A stretch of DNA of 7,376 bases from Bacteroidota bacterium. GTDB taxonomy: Bacteria; Bacteroidota; Bacteroidia; Chitinophagales; Chitinophagaceae. The position numbers were made by a program, and so were the translations under genes. The notes under the pieces are model-generated. The model saw only the letters and a list, made by a program, of their open reading frames with translations, was not told the DNA's origin and did not search any database. Positions 1 through 6,556 of this stretch are shown here, piece after piece (within the stretch, counting starts at the first letter, position 1; each line of letters starts with the position of its first letter). The stretch covers positions 1 to 7,376 of the forward strand of contig JAGWPI010000336.1 of the NCBI GenBank assembly GCA_028877005.1, given 5' to 3'.

Positions 1-255
1 AAATATTGTTTGTTTAATATGATTGGCATTGGTTTCTCCAGGTTTAATTAACCATTTTACCGAATAATACAATGTAGTCAACACAATTATCATAGCAATG
101 CTTACTATAAAATAATCCAAATTACTATCCGGGCCCGGTCCATGTGTAATTCCTTTCAAAAATGCGGGCTGCTGTTCCTCACAGGCAGCACATGCCCATA
201 TCTTACCGGTAAAATTGATGAGAAGCAGAATTGCAAAAAATATTTTTTTTATCAT
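1..255 (-). CDS. Small CxxC membrane protein of unknown function (partial, C-terminus outside window)
   Basis: An open frame starts at ATG (255-253) and runs off the left edge after 85 codons without a stop. It begins with a positively charged end (MIKK) and a hydrophobic stretch at about residues 5-20, which looks like a signal peptide or anchor. A CxxC pair follows directly (C22 and C25, in WACAACEE), then a Gly/Pro-rich stretch (ITHGPGPDSN). A second hydrophobic helix at about 48-65 ends in YSVKWLIKPGE. It lies only 18 bases after the cytochrome c gene in the same direction, so it is probably the third structural gene of the oxidase operon. The CxxC could bind metal or act in thiol chemistry, for example in copper or heme handling for the oxidase, but this is inference from position. 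I recall similar small proteins beside Bacteroidota oxidases but no established function. Confidence 0.75.
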   Translation of the reverse strand, partial: MIKKIFFAILLLINFTGKIWACAACEEQQPAFLKGITHGPGPDSNLDYFIVSIAMIIVLTTLYYSVKWLIKPGETNANHIKQTIF

Positions 256-273
256 AACAAATAAAATTTATTA

Positions 274-1302
274 TCATTTATTTTCAGTAGCAGAAACTTT
301 TGCCAAATCCATTAATTTTTTTACCTCGTCGGCAGATACGGTTTTGGCATTATTACCCCAGCTTGTTTTTTCATGATTCATGATGGCGGCAATTTCATTG
401 GCAGAAAGATTATTATTAGTACCTACTGCAGGCATTGGGCCAAACCCCTCTTTTTCCCTTCCTGTATAACCATTCATAATAATATTGACCATTAAAGCAG
501 CATTATCATCCAGCACTACTTTACTTCCCTTCAATGCAGGAAAAGCGCCTGGCAATCCCTCACCGTTAGCCTGATGGCAACTTTGGCAATTGGCAGTATA
601 CAAGCCTTCTCCATTCAATATGGTAGCACCGGTACTGGTTTCTGTTTTTGCTTCAGATGCAGCCACTTGTTGCTTGTATAAAAAATCGGGAGAAGGGCTT
701 CCATCGGGTAATTTAGTTTGTTTTAATGATTCTAGATAAGCCACTAATTGTAAAGCTTTGGGCGTAGCTACCACCTTGCCTTTTCGACCATATAAATAAG
801 TATCCGGAACATTAACCACTACATCATTTTTAGCAGGTTGTTCTTTTATTTCAAATAACCAAGAATAAGCAGGCATTACAGATTCTTTTACTACAATTCT
901 AGGATTATACAAATGCACCAGATTCCATTCTTTACTAGGCTGGCGTAAGCCAATGTTGGTTAAATCGGGCCCTGTTCGTTCAGTACCCATTAAAGTAGCA
1001 GTATTTATCCAAATACTCTGACGATGTAGTCCTGCATAATCAGCAGCAATGCTGGGTCTTTCACCCCAAACTTTATCCATAACAATGTTTCGTACCTGTT
1101 GTGTATGGCAGGCAACACATCCGTTAGAAATAAATACTTCTTTACCTTTAATGGCATCTTCAGACATTGGTGTGGCATTAGGCAATGGGGCATTATTGTA
1201 TTGATTGCGCCAGGCCGGCAAAATAGCAACCAATATTGTAAGTCCAATAAAGAATAAAGCCGCAGCTGAAAATAACTTCTTATGATTATCAAACAGTTCC
1301 AT
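274..1302 (-). CDS. ccoO: cbb3-type oxidase di-heme cytochrome c subunit (CcoO-like domain plus second cytochrome c domain)
   Basis: This 342-residue membrane-anchored electron-transfer subunit would pass electrons to the oxidase encoded just upstream. Residues 11-30 form one N-terminal transmembrane anchor. A CcoO-type domain follows, with heme site C62-V-A-C65-H66, the CcoO hallmark TERTGPDLTNIGLR (107-120), and the likely axial Met in VMPAYSWLF (M143). After a linker rich in Ala/Ser/Thr at about 205-230 comes a second class I cytochrome c domain with C239-Q-S-C242-H243 and likely axial M290 in FGPMPAVG. Classical CcoO has one heme and classical CcoP two, on separate proteins. Here one polypeptide carries two hemes, and no separate CcoP is visible in the window. 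The ATG lies 20 bases after the ccoN stop, with no clear Shine-Dalgarno sequence. The mature domains should face the periplasm. Confidence 0.92.
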   Translation of the reverse strand: MELFDNHKKLFSAAALFFIGLTILVAILPAWRNQYNNAPLPNATPMSEDAIKGKEVFISNGCVACHTQQVRNIVMDKVWGERPSIAADYAGLHRQSIWINTATLMGTERTGPDLTNIGLRQPSKEWNLVHLYNPRIVVKESVMPAYSWLFEIKEQPAKNDVVVNVPDTYLYGRKGKVVATPKALQLVAYLESLKQTKLPDGSPSPDFLYKQQVAASEAKTETSTGATILNGEGLYTANCQSCHQANGEGLPGAFPALKGSKVVLDDNAALMVNIIMNGYTGREKEGFGPMPAVGTNNNLSANEIAAIMNHEKTSWGNNAKTVSADEVKKLMDLAKVSATENK

Positions 1303-1322
1303 AATTAAATAGAATAAATAAA

Positions 1323-3503
1323 TTAAATAATTGCTTGTGCTCCACTTTCACTTGAATTGTTTACAACTAACTTTTCTAAGGCAGCCTCTGGTACATTCAA
1401 TTCAACATTTCCCGAAAACATTTTATATAAGTTGTACGCAAATAGGAGATGTGAAAACCACATTAAACTTCCACCAATAGCCCTCCACAACCAATAAGGC
1501 GCCATCATGACTACCGAATCAATAAATGGTTTCCCTTCTATCCACATATTCCCTTTTAATGTAGCTCCAATCATTAATGGTATGGTATAAAATAATAACC
1601 CCACCAAAGCAAACCAGAAATGTGCACCAATGGTAAGCTGTGGCGCCTCTTTTCCTGTTAGCCGCGGTACAACTGCATAAATACCAGCCCAAAGAAAAAA
1701 TGAAATGATACCATACATGGTTAAATGTGAATGCGCAACAGTAAAATCGGTAAAATGCCAGATGAGGTTAGAAGAACGAAAAGCCTCTGCTGTTCCCTGC
1801 ATAGAACCCGAAAAATAAAAGATGATGCCTACCAGAAAGAAAGGCAAGGTATAACTATCAGATACCTTATACCATGCTCCTTTAAATGTCATTAGAAAGT
1901 TGGTGGTACCTGCAATTACCGGAATGGCCATACCTGCACTACCCACTATAGCAACAGTTTGCAACCACCAGGGTATAGCACTGAAAACAAAATGGTGTGT
2001 GCCAATTAACGTATAAAATAAAATCTGAGTCCAAAAAGCCAATATACCAAGGCTATAAGAATAGATGGGTCTATTCAGTTGTTGTGGCAAAAAATAATAC
2101 ACAATACCTAAAGTAAACAGCATAAACCACATACCCACGCCCTGGTGCATATAATAACCTTGTATGATAGTTTCACCTAATGCATCCTGCCAAAAAGGAA
2201 GATAGGCAACCAATGCAATGACCAACCCAAACATAATGGCGGAAACAATGTACCAATTAGAAATATAAATTTCTTTGGTGGTGCGTCTGGCAATAGTTTG
2301 TAAAAAATTAATGAGGGTTAACACCAATCCTATTCCGAACAATGCCATTACCGGCCAAATATATTCACGATACTCGCCACCGGCATTATTAATGCCAGCC
2401 ATTAAACAGAGTGAACCTAAAATAACTGCAGCATTAATGAAATAGAGCGCATACCATCCTTTTTTAATACTGGCTAATGGTGCATTACTCACTTTTGGAA
2501 CAATATAATATCCTAAACCCAACATACCTAAAGAAGCCCATCCCCAAAATACCGAATTGGTGTGAACAGGTCTTAAACGCCCGAAACTTAACCAACTGAT
2601 ATGATCTGCATCTGGTGCTACAAATTTTATTCCGATGTACTCCCCTATTGTTGTTCCAAAAATTAGCCAAAAAGCGGCACAACCAATATACCATAATACC
2701 AATTTAGATAAAGCAGGGTCAATATTGGGGCGTTTCAAAGCACGTTTCTTTGCTGCGGCAATCGGCAATTCAGTCTGATCAGGATCAGTTTGTATCAATC
2801 CACGTTTATCTAACGGCGGGGCATTGCCTGATAATTCATCATTATGAAGTGAAAAATCTAAAGCAGCTTTTCTTTGCATCAATGCTGTATCTAAATTCAC
2901 ATCATCATTTTGTTGAAGATACTCCGCCAATTTTTCAGCTTCTTTAATTTTTAAATTATTTCGATATTGCTTTAAAACATTCATCACTTTTACTATCATA
3001 ATAATAATCCCCAATAAAATAGGAGTTAAAATTAGAATTGTGGTAATGACAATTCCAGCCTCCCCAGTTACACTTTGGGCCGGGCCTTGCGCCAATAATT
3101 GCTGTGCAAAAAAAAGGAATACGAAAAACAACAACGTCTTTCTAGTAGTACCCACCCCACTATTTCCATTTTGATGATTGCTACGCTTTCTTTTTTGCTT
3201 CCATAAAAAATATTGATCAATTTGTTCAGATGTAAACCGACTGATATAAGTAGATATGTTGTGTTCAATATTTTCCTGATTAGACTGAAGTTGTTCTTTA
3301 TTCATTTCCTTTACTTTGAATTGAAGTACAAAGGCTGCCAGTAATATCAAAATTAACAATGTAATAATGATGAGCATGATTCCTGTAATGGATTGAAAAC
3401 TAAATGAACTAGGTATACCATCCTGTGCAAATACATAGTTCAAAGGAAAAGCAACCAAAAGCAATATTACACCAATTAGTAGAAGGCTGAATTTGTTAAA
3501 CAT
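1323..3503 (-). CDS. ccoN: cbb3-type cytochrome c oxidase catalytic subunit I with long N-terminal membrane extension
   Basis: This 726-residue protein is the heme-copper catalytic subunit that would reduce O2 in the inner membrane. The oxidase core spans about 262-700. Visible ligands are H314 (low-spin heme, in LRPVHTNSVFWG), H453 (CuB, in YYMHQGVG), H503-H504 (CuB, in IGTHHF), and H591 and H593 (hemes, in VAHSHLTMYG). Y497 lies six residues before H503, matching the cross-linked Tyr251 of Pseudomonas stutzeri CcoN. This supports an oxidase over a nitric oxide reductase, as does Gly457 where NorB has its FeB-ligand Glu. Q569 takes the place of the usual Glu323 of classical CcoN. Residues 1-260 are extra compared with the usual CcoN of about 475 residues. 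They hold hydrophobic segments at about 5-26, 41-62, 122-138 and 150-174, joined by charged linkers. The gene starts 45 bases after rrf2 and leads the oxidase genes. Confidence 0.93.
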   Translation of the reverse strand: MFNKFSLLLIGVILLLVAFPLNYVFAQDGIPSSFSFQSITGIMLIIITLLILILLAAFVLQFKVKEMNKEQLQSNQENIEHNISTYISRFTSEQIDQYFLWKQKRKRSNHQNGNSGVGTTRKTLLFFVFLFFAQQLLAQGPAQSVTGEAGIVITTILILTPILLGIIIMIVKVMNVLKQYRNNLKIKEAEKLAEYLQQNDDVNLDTALMQRKAALDFSLHNDELSGNAPPLDKRGLIQTDPDQTELPIAAAKKRALKRPNIDPALSKLVLWYIGCAAFWLIFGTTIGEYIGIKFVAPDADHISWLSFGRLRPVHTNSVFWGWASLGMLGLGYYIVPKVSNAPLASIKKGWYALYFINAAVILGSLCLMAGINNAGGEYREYIWPVMALFGIGLVLTLINFLQTIARRTTKEIYISNWYIVSAIMFGLVIALVAYLPFWQDALGETIIQGYYMHQGVGMWFMLFTLGIVYYFLPQQLNRPIYSYSLGILAFWTQILFYTLIGTHHFVFSAIPWWLQTVAIVGSAGMAIPVIAGTTNFLMTFKGAWYKVSDSYTLPFFLVGIIFYFSGSMQGTAEAFRSSNLIWHFTDFTVAHSHLTMYGIISFFLWAGIYAVVPRLTGKEAPQLTIGAHFWFALVGLLFYTIPLMIGATLKGNMWIEGKPFIDSVVMMAPYWLWRAIGGSLMWFSHLLFAYNLYKMFSGNVELNVPEAALEKLVVNNSSESGAQAII

Positions 3504-3510
3504 AAAAATA

Positions 3511-3536
3511 TATTAAGAGGTTTTTATCTTTTATTA
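3511..3536 (-). promoter_or_regulatory. Candidate Rrf2 operator upstream of ccoN
   Basis: In the 45-base gap between rrf2 and ccoN, the minus strand reads TAATAAAAGATAAAAACCTC at 3536-3517, matching the element before rrf2 at 19 of 20 bases. The full 26 bases form an imperfect inverted repeat, with 10-base arms 3511-3520 and 3527-3536 matching at 7 of 10 positions around a 6-base spacer. It ends 7 bases before the ccoN start codon. Assignment to the Rrf2 protein is inference from repetition and position. Confidence 0.5.
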
Positions 3537-3548
3537 TAACAAAAAAAA

Positions 3549-3986
3549 TCATCTTTTTAAAACGGCTAACTTTTTTTCCAACAATTCATTAAACTCACCC
3601 AATTTGGCTCGTTGTAATAATTCAAAAATTTCAGCGCGAATTTTTTTAAAATCATTATGAATGGGACATGGTGATTTTTCAGAGCATTGTTTTAAGCCCA
3701 ATCCGCATCCGTTAAAAATTTTATCACCATCTATTGCTTTCACTACATCAGCCAGCGTATATTGTAAACTACTTTCATCTAAATAAAATCCGCCAGTTGG
3801 ACCTTTTAAAGATTGTATTAAACCCTTTCTGCTTAAGTCTTGTAATATTTTTCCTAAAAAATATTCCGGAGAGCCAATACCTTTAGCTATATCTTTAATA
3901 CTAACCTTTATACCGTGTTTAGACTTTTGTGCAATATATAAAATTGCCCGAATAGCGTATTCACATGTTTTTGAAAACATATTCAT
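3549..3986 (-). CDS. Rrf2-family transcriptional regulator with probable Fe-S cluster
   Basis: This 145-residue DNA-binding protein has an N-terminal winged helix-turn-helix at about residues 1-70. The family signatures are CEYAIRAILYIA (8-19), the recognition region SPEYFLGKILQDLSRKGLI, and the wing KGPTGGFYL. Three cysteines, C94, C101 and C107 (C-x6-C-x5-C), sit where IscR and NsrR carry their cluster ligands, so it probably senses cluster state, NO, oxygen or redox. E9 aligns with Asp8 of Streptomyces coelicolor NsrR, the non-cysteine ligand there, and H110 is close by. The ATG at 3986-3984 gives MNMF; M3 is an alternative start two codons later. It is the first gene of the oxidase cluster, and its upstream region shares a 20-base element with ccoN, so autoregulation plus control of the oxidase is the likely role. 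A sulfur-related role for the neighbouring upstream operon is a weaker alternative. Confidence 0.92.
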   Translation of the reverse strand: MNMFSKTCEYAIRAILYIAQKSKHGIKVSIKDIAKGIGSPEYFLGKILQDLSRKGLIQSLKGPTGGFYLDESSLQYTLADVVKAIDGDKIFNGCGLGLKQCSEKSPCPIHNDFKKIRAEIFELLQRAKLGEFNELLEKKLAVLKR

Positions 3987-3998
3987 GGTTTATGGACA

Positions 3999-4006
3999 CA
4001 AAAATA
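3999..4006 (-). promoter_or_regulatory. Possible Bacteroidota-type -7 promoter element for rrf2
   Basis: The minus strand reads TATTTTTG, matching the Bacteroidota sigma-ABfr -7 consensus TAnnTTTG, 12 bases before the rrf2 ATG. No TTG or TTTG -33 element is present at the usual distance. The leader would be only a few bases long. In AT-rich DNA such a match can arise by chance, so this is tentative. Confidence 0.25.
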
Positions 4007-4019
4007 ATATAAAATTTGG

Positions 4020-4046
4020 AATAAAGGAGTTTTTTATCTTTTATTA
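4020..4046 (-). promoter_or_regulatory. Candidate Rrf2 operator upstream of rrf2 (autoregulatory)
   Basis: The minus strand at 4046-4027 reads TAATAAAAGATAAAAAACTC, the partner of the element before ccoN. An imperfect inverted repeat is visible, with arms 4020-4029 and 4036-4045 matching at 8 of 10 positions and a 6-base spacer. It lies about 34-60 bases upstream of the rrf2 start and just upstream of a possible -7 element, a fitting place for repressor binding. It abuts a perfect 12-base palindrome at 4046-4057. Confidence 0.5.
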
Positions 4047-4057
4047 ACAATATTGTT
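4046..4057. repeat. Perfect 12-base palindrome AACAATATTGTT
   Basis: AACAATATTGTT equals its own reverse complement. It adjoins the candidate Rrf2 operator, about 60-71 bases upstream of the rrf2 start. It could be a binding site for a second dimeric regulator such as a Crp/Fnr-type protein, but no known consensus is matched with confidence. Confidence 0.4.
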
Positions 4058-4275
4058 CGGTAAAACTTAACGCACAAATCGCTGTAATCATTTGCTGTAA
4101 AGAATTGCAGACTAAAAAAAGATTATTTCAAAATTGAAAAGAGTAGCTCATCTTTCGATATCGGCTGAAATATGGTTCCATAAAAGGTTTAAAACATTAT
4201 TGTACAAATTTAGTCGGACAACAATATTTTATTAATAAAAATTCCATTTTCCAACAATCAGATGTTTTAAAAAAG

Positions 4276-5838
4276 CTAAACAAAAAAGAAATGTAATGCC
4301 TTCCATAGTGTGATAATACTGGTTATCATCACCACTATACCAACCGCTATATACATTTTTTTGACAGGCAATCTTCCGGCCAATTTTGCGGCTATAGGCG
4401 CTGCCAAAACACCACCAATAATTAAACCAGCTACATCAACCAACGGAATATGTTTTAATACAATAAAAAAGCTAATTGCGCTGGCAAATACAACAAAAAA
4501 TTCAGCCAAACAAACCGAACCAATTACATAACGCGGATTTTTACGTTTTGAAACTAATGTACTAGTTACCAAAGTTCCCCAACCACCACCGGCAAAAGCA
4601 TCGGTAAATCCGCCAATACCCGCCAGCCAACCGGCACGCTTTACTTTATTGTAGTTACGTTGTGCAGCAAATGCCTTGCGTATTATATGATATCCCAAAA
4701 ATAAAGTATAAAATGATAATGGAATTTTGATATAAAAAGCGTATTGCTGCAGCATACCTGCCAATAAGGCTCCTAATACAGCACCAAGCATGCCCGGCAG
4801 CACTAAACTTTTAAACAATTTTTTATTAATATTACCAAAACGATGGTGCTGATAACCTGATACTCCACTAGAAAAAACTCTGGCAGCATGCACCCGGCTG
4901 CTTACAATAGCAGGATTAACACCATTGGCTAATAAAATTGTTGTAGAAATGGTTCCATAGCCCATACCCAACGAACCATCAACCAATTGGGCAATAAAAC
5001 CAGTTAACAACATTATTGTAAATACCTGCCAATCCATCAATTCTATAAAACTATTTAACCCGGCACGCCAGCTAAATACGGGGATTAAAGAAAGAAGGGT
5101 ATGACCCAAGATCATGCATACAAATGCAAATAAGCACCATTTTACAATTTGTTGCCATCTTTTTTCCTTATTTGACTGAAAATTTATATCGTTGAAATGC
5201 ATATTTTTTACAACCAATGTTTGTGTAAGCTGATTGAGATGCTTTACCTTATCAGCAAAATTTCCGGTTAATTGATTTCTAATGTACTGCATATTATACA
5301 GCAAGGCATCTACGTCATCCGGTATTATTGTATACAATAGTTCTTTTAATCGTTTTGCAATGGTAGGCGATTTACCATTAGTTGAAATGGCAATTTTTAA
5401 ATTACCTTTTTGCACCACTGAACCAAGATAAAAATCACAAAGTGCAGGTTTATCAGCTACATTTACCAACAAATTCATAGCATGCGCATCTGCCCGAATG
5501 CTTGCAGCCAACTCAATATTATTTACTGCAACAAACACCAATTGTTTATTTTTTAAGCAAGAAGCTTCATATTTCTGTTGTACAATAGTAATATGCCCAA
5601 TGGCTGCAGCCATTGCATAAATTGCAGGTTTAATTTCGGTAGCAATAATTGTAATATTTGTAGCAGGAGAATTTTGTACAATACTTTGCAGTTTTTCCAT
5701 GGCAATATTTCCACCACCTACTATCAATACAGCCATTGTTTCTAATTTAAAAAATACGGGAAACAAATTGTTCTGCTCAGAACTGTTTGCATTTGCAGGA
5801 GCTACCCCTAAATATGGTTGTGTTATATCGACATTCAT
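4276..5838 (-). CDS. Fusion of siroheme synthase (precorrin-2 dehydrogenase/ferrochelatase) domain with TauE/SafE-type (TSUP) permease
   Basis: This 520-residue two-domain protein combines cofactor synthesis with transport. Residues 25-205 match the N-terminal half of CysG/Met8p. They show NNLFPVFFKLE, the NAD-binding loop VGGGNIAMEK (40-49), D129 in NVADKPALCDF (equivalent to the catalytic Asp of Met8p and CysG), and ISTNGKSP with S157. This half oxidises precorrin-2 and inserts iron to give siroheme, which sulfite reductase needs. No uroporphyrinogen methyltransferase domain is present, so precorrin-2 must come from elsewhere. A hydrophobic segment at 231-253 follows, then a TSUP permease to 520. 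The permease has the duplicated motif seen at 286-296 (VDGSLGMGYGT) and 412-422 (TDAFAGGGWGT). Sulfite or a related sulfur anion is the likely substrate. The ATG overlaps the upstream stop by 4 bases (ATGA), indicating translational coupling and supporting this start. Confidence 0.9.
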   Translation of the reverse strand: MNVDITQPYLGVAPANANSSEQNNLFPVFFKLETMAVLIVGGGNIAMEKLQSIVQNSPATNITIIATEIKPAIYAMAAAIGHITIVQQKYEASCLKNKQLVFVAVNNIELAASIRADAHAMNLLVNVADKPALCDFYLGSVVQKGNLKIAISTNGKSPTIAKRLKELLYTIIPDDVDALLYNMQYIRNQLTGNFADKVKHLNQLTQTLVVKNMHFNDINFQSNKEKRWQQIVKWCLFAFVCMILGHTLLSLIPVFSWRAGLNSFIELMDWQVFTIMLLTGFIAQLVDGSLGMGYGTISTTILLANGVNPAIVSSRVHAARVFSSGVSGYQHHRFGNINKKLFKSLVLPGMLGAVLGALLAGMLQQYAFYIKIPLSFYTLFLGYHIIRKAFAAQRNYNKVKRAGWLAGIGGFTDAFAGGGWGTLVTSTLVSKRKNPRYVIGSVCLAEFFVVFASAISFFIVLKHIPLVDVAGLIIGGVLAAPIAAKLAGRLPVKKMYIAVGIVVMITSIITLWKALHFFFV

Positions 5839-6545
5839 GGCTTTGAATGAAATTCGTGATAAATATTGAATCGAATAATATGTTGGTTATCTCTATAATC
5901 CAAAGAACCAGCAGATTTATATTGGCATTGGTACATATATTGCAATTGAAAACGAAATGTAGTTTTTGTCACTATAAAGAGTCCTGCAAAAACTCTCATC
6001 AAATCAACAACATTGGCTTTGTTGGCAACAATCATTAGCTCACTACCCGATTCTACAACATAAATTGATGTAACAGGAAATGTAACTGACATTTTATTTC
6101 GCCATCTGTTGGCAAATACAAAAGATTGTGTGCCATCTATAGCTTTTTTTTGTAACCATCTTTCTTCCCAACGGGTTCTGTTCGTTAAGGTGAAGTGATT
6201 CATTGGAATTTGAAAAGCATTTTCCTGCCATAATCTATATTCATCTAAATAAATATTTTCAAGATGCAACTGACCGGCAGATTTAAAATAGGCAGTTCCG
6301 GCTGTAACTGTCCATGATGGTGTGATTGAATACACAATCCCAGATCGTATAAGCATTTGCGATAATTGCGAAAACCCGTATTTAGATCGCAACTGCAAAT
6401 CACCGCAAATTTTCCATTTTGCAGAAACGGGTACTGAAAAAAAATAACCGGCCCAAACAGCGGAATTACTTGTATACACATTTTGTGCTGCAACTTTGCA
6501 GAAAAGCACTGAAAATGAAATAGTATAGATGATTTGCCTAATCAA
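5835..6545 (-). CDS. DUF2490-like outer-membrane beta-barrel protein
   Basis: This 236-residue protein has a signal peptide (hydrophobic residues 5-19, cleavage expected near VAAQ at 18-21). Alternating polar/hydrophobic strands with many aromatic residues follow, typical of a small outer-membrane barrel. Segments such as YLDEYRLWQENAF (99-111), NRTRWEERW (122-130) and the end DNQHIIRFNIYHEF (219-232) resemble DUF2490 proteins, whose function is not established. The start appears to be TTG at 6545-6543. The frame is closed by a stop at 6566-6564, no in-frame ATG lies upstream, and the next Met (residue 64) would lose the signal peptide. It begins 11 bases after the sulfite reductase stop and overlaps the siroheme/permease fusion by 4 bases. 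It therefore belongs to the sulfite unit and may serve outer-membrane passage or envelope function there, which is inference. Confidence 0.8.
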   Translation of the reverse strand: MIRQIIYTISFSVLFCKVAAQNVYTSNSAVWAGYFFSVPVSAKWKICGDLQLRSKYGFSQLSQMLIRSGIVYSITPSWTVTAGTAYFKSAGQLHLENIYLDEYRLWQENAFQIPMNHFTLTNRTRWEERWLQKKAIDGTQSFVFANRWRNKMSVTFPVTSIYVVESGSELMIVANKANVVDLMRVFAGLFIVTKTTFRFQLQYMYQCQYKSAGSLDYRDNQHIIRFNIYHEFHSKP

Positions 6546-6556
6546 AGCAAGAAATT

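Larger units (their letters stand above)
3987..4275. other. 289-base intergenic region between the sulfite and oxidase units
   Basis: No credible gene is seen here; the longest minus-strand reading frames that start with ATG are under 20 codons. It contains the candidate rrf2 operator (4020-4046), a possible -7 element (3999-4006), a perfect 12-base palindrome AACAATATTGTT (4046-4057), a second TAnnTTTG match on the minus strand (4205-4212, without a -33 partner), and a 14-base AT palindrome TTTTATTAATAAAA (4227-4240). No GC-rich hairpin with a T-run was found after the stop codon at 4276, so the end of the upstream transcript is unclear. Confidence 0.7.

Noticed and set aside
2750..2947. Plus-strand open frame of 65 codons, with similar ones at 4310-4531 and 5847-6038
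   Set aside because: Each lies wholly inside a well-supported minus-strand gene and the translations show no recognisable domain.
1323..3503. Nitric oxide reductase (NorB) identity for the heme-copper subunit
   Set aside because: The FeB-ligand Glu four residues after the first CuB His is Gly457 here, and the oxidase Tyr is present at 497. The partner has a CcoO domain. An NO-reducing side activity is not excluded.
4141..4200. Possible small peptide frames (17 and 15 codons) in the intergenic region on the minus strand
   Set aside because: They are very short, have no ribosome-binding signal and no recognisable composition, and are expected by chance.
4227..4240. AT palindrome TTTTATTAATAAAA as a terminator or operator
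   Set aside because: It is purely A/T with no loop or following T-run, so a stable hairpin is unlikely. It shares TTTTATTA with the candidate operator, but that is short and low in complexity.
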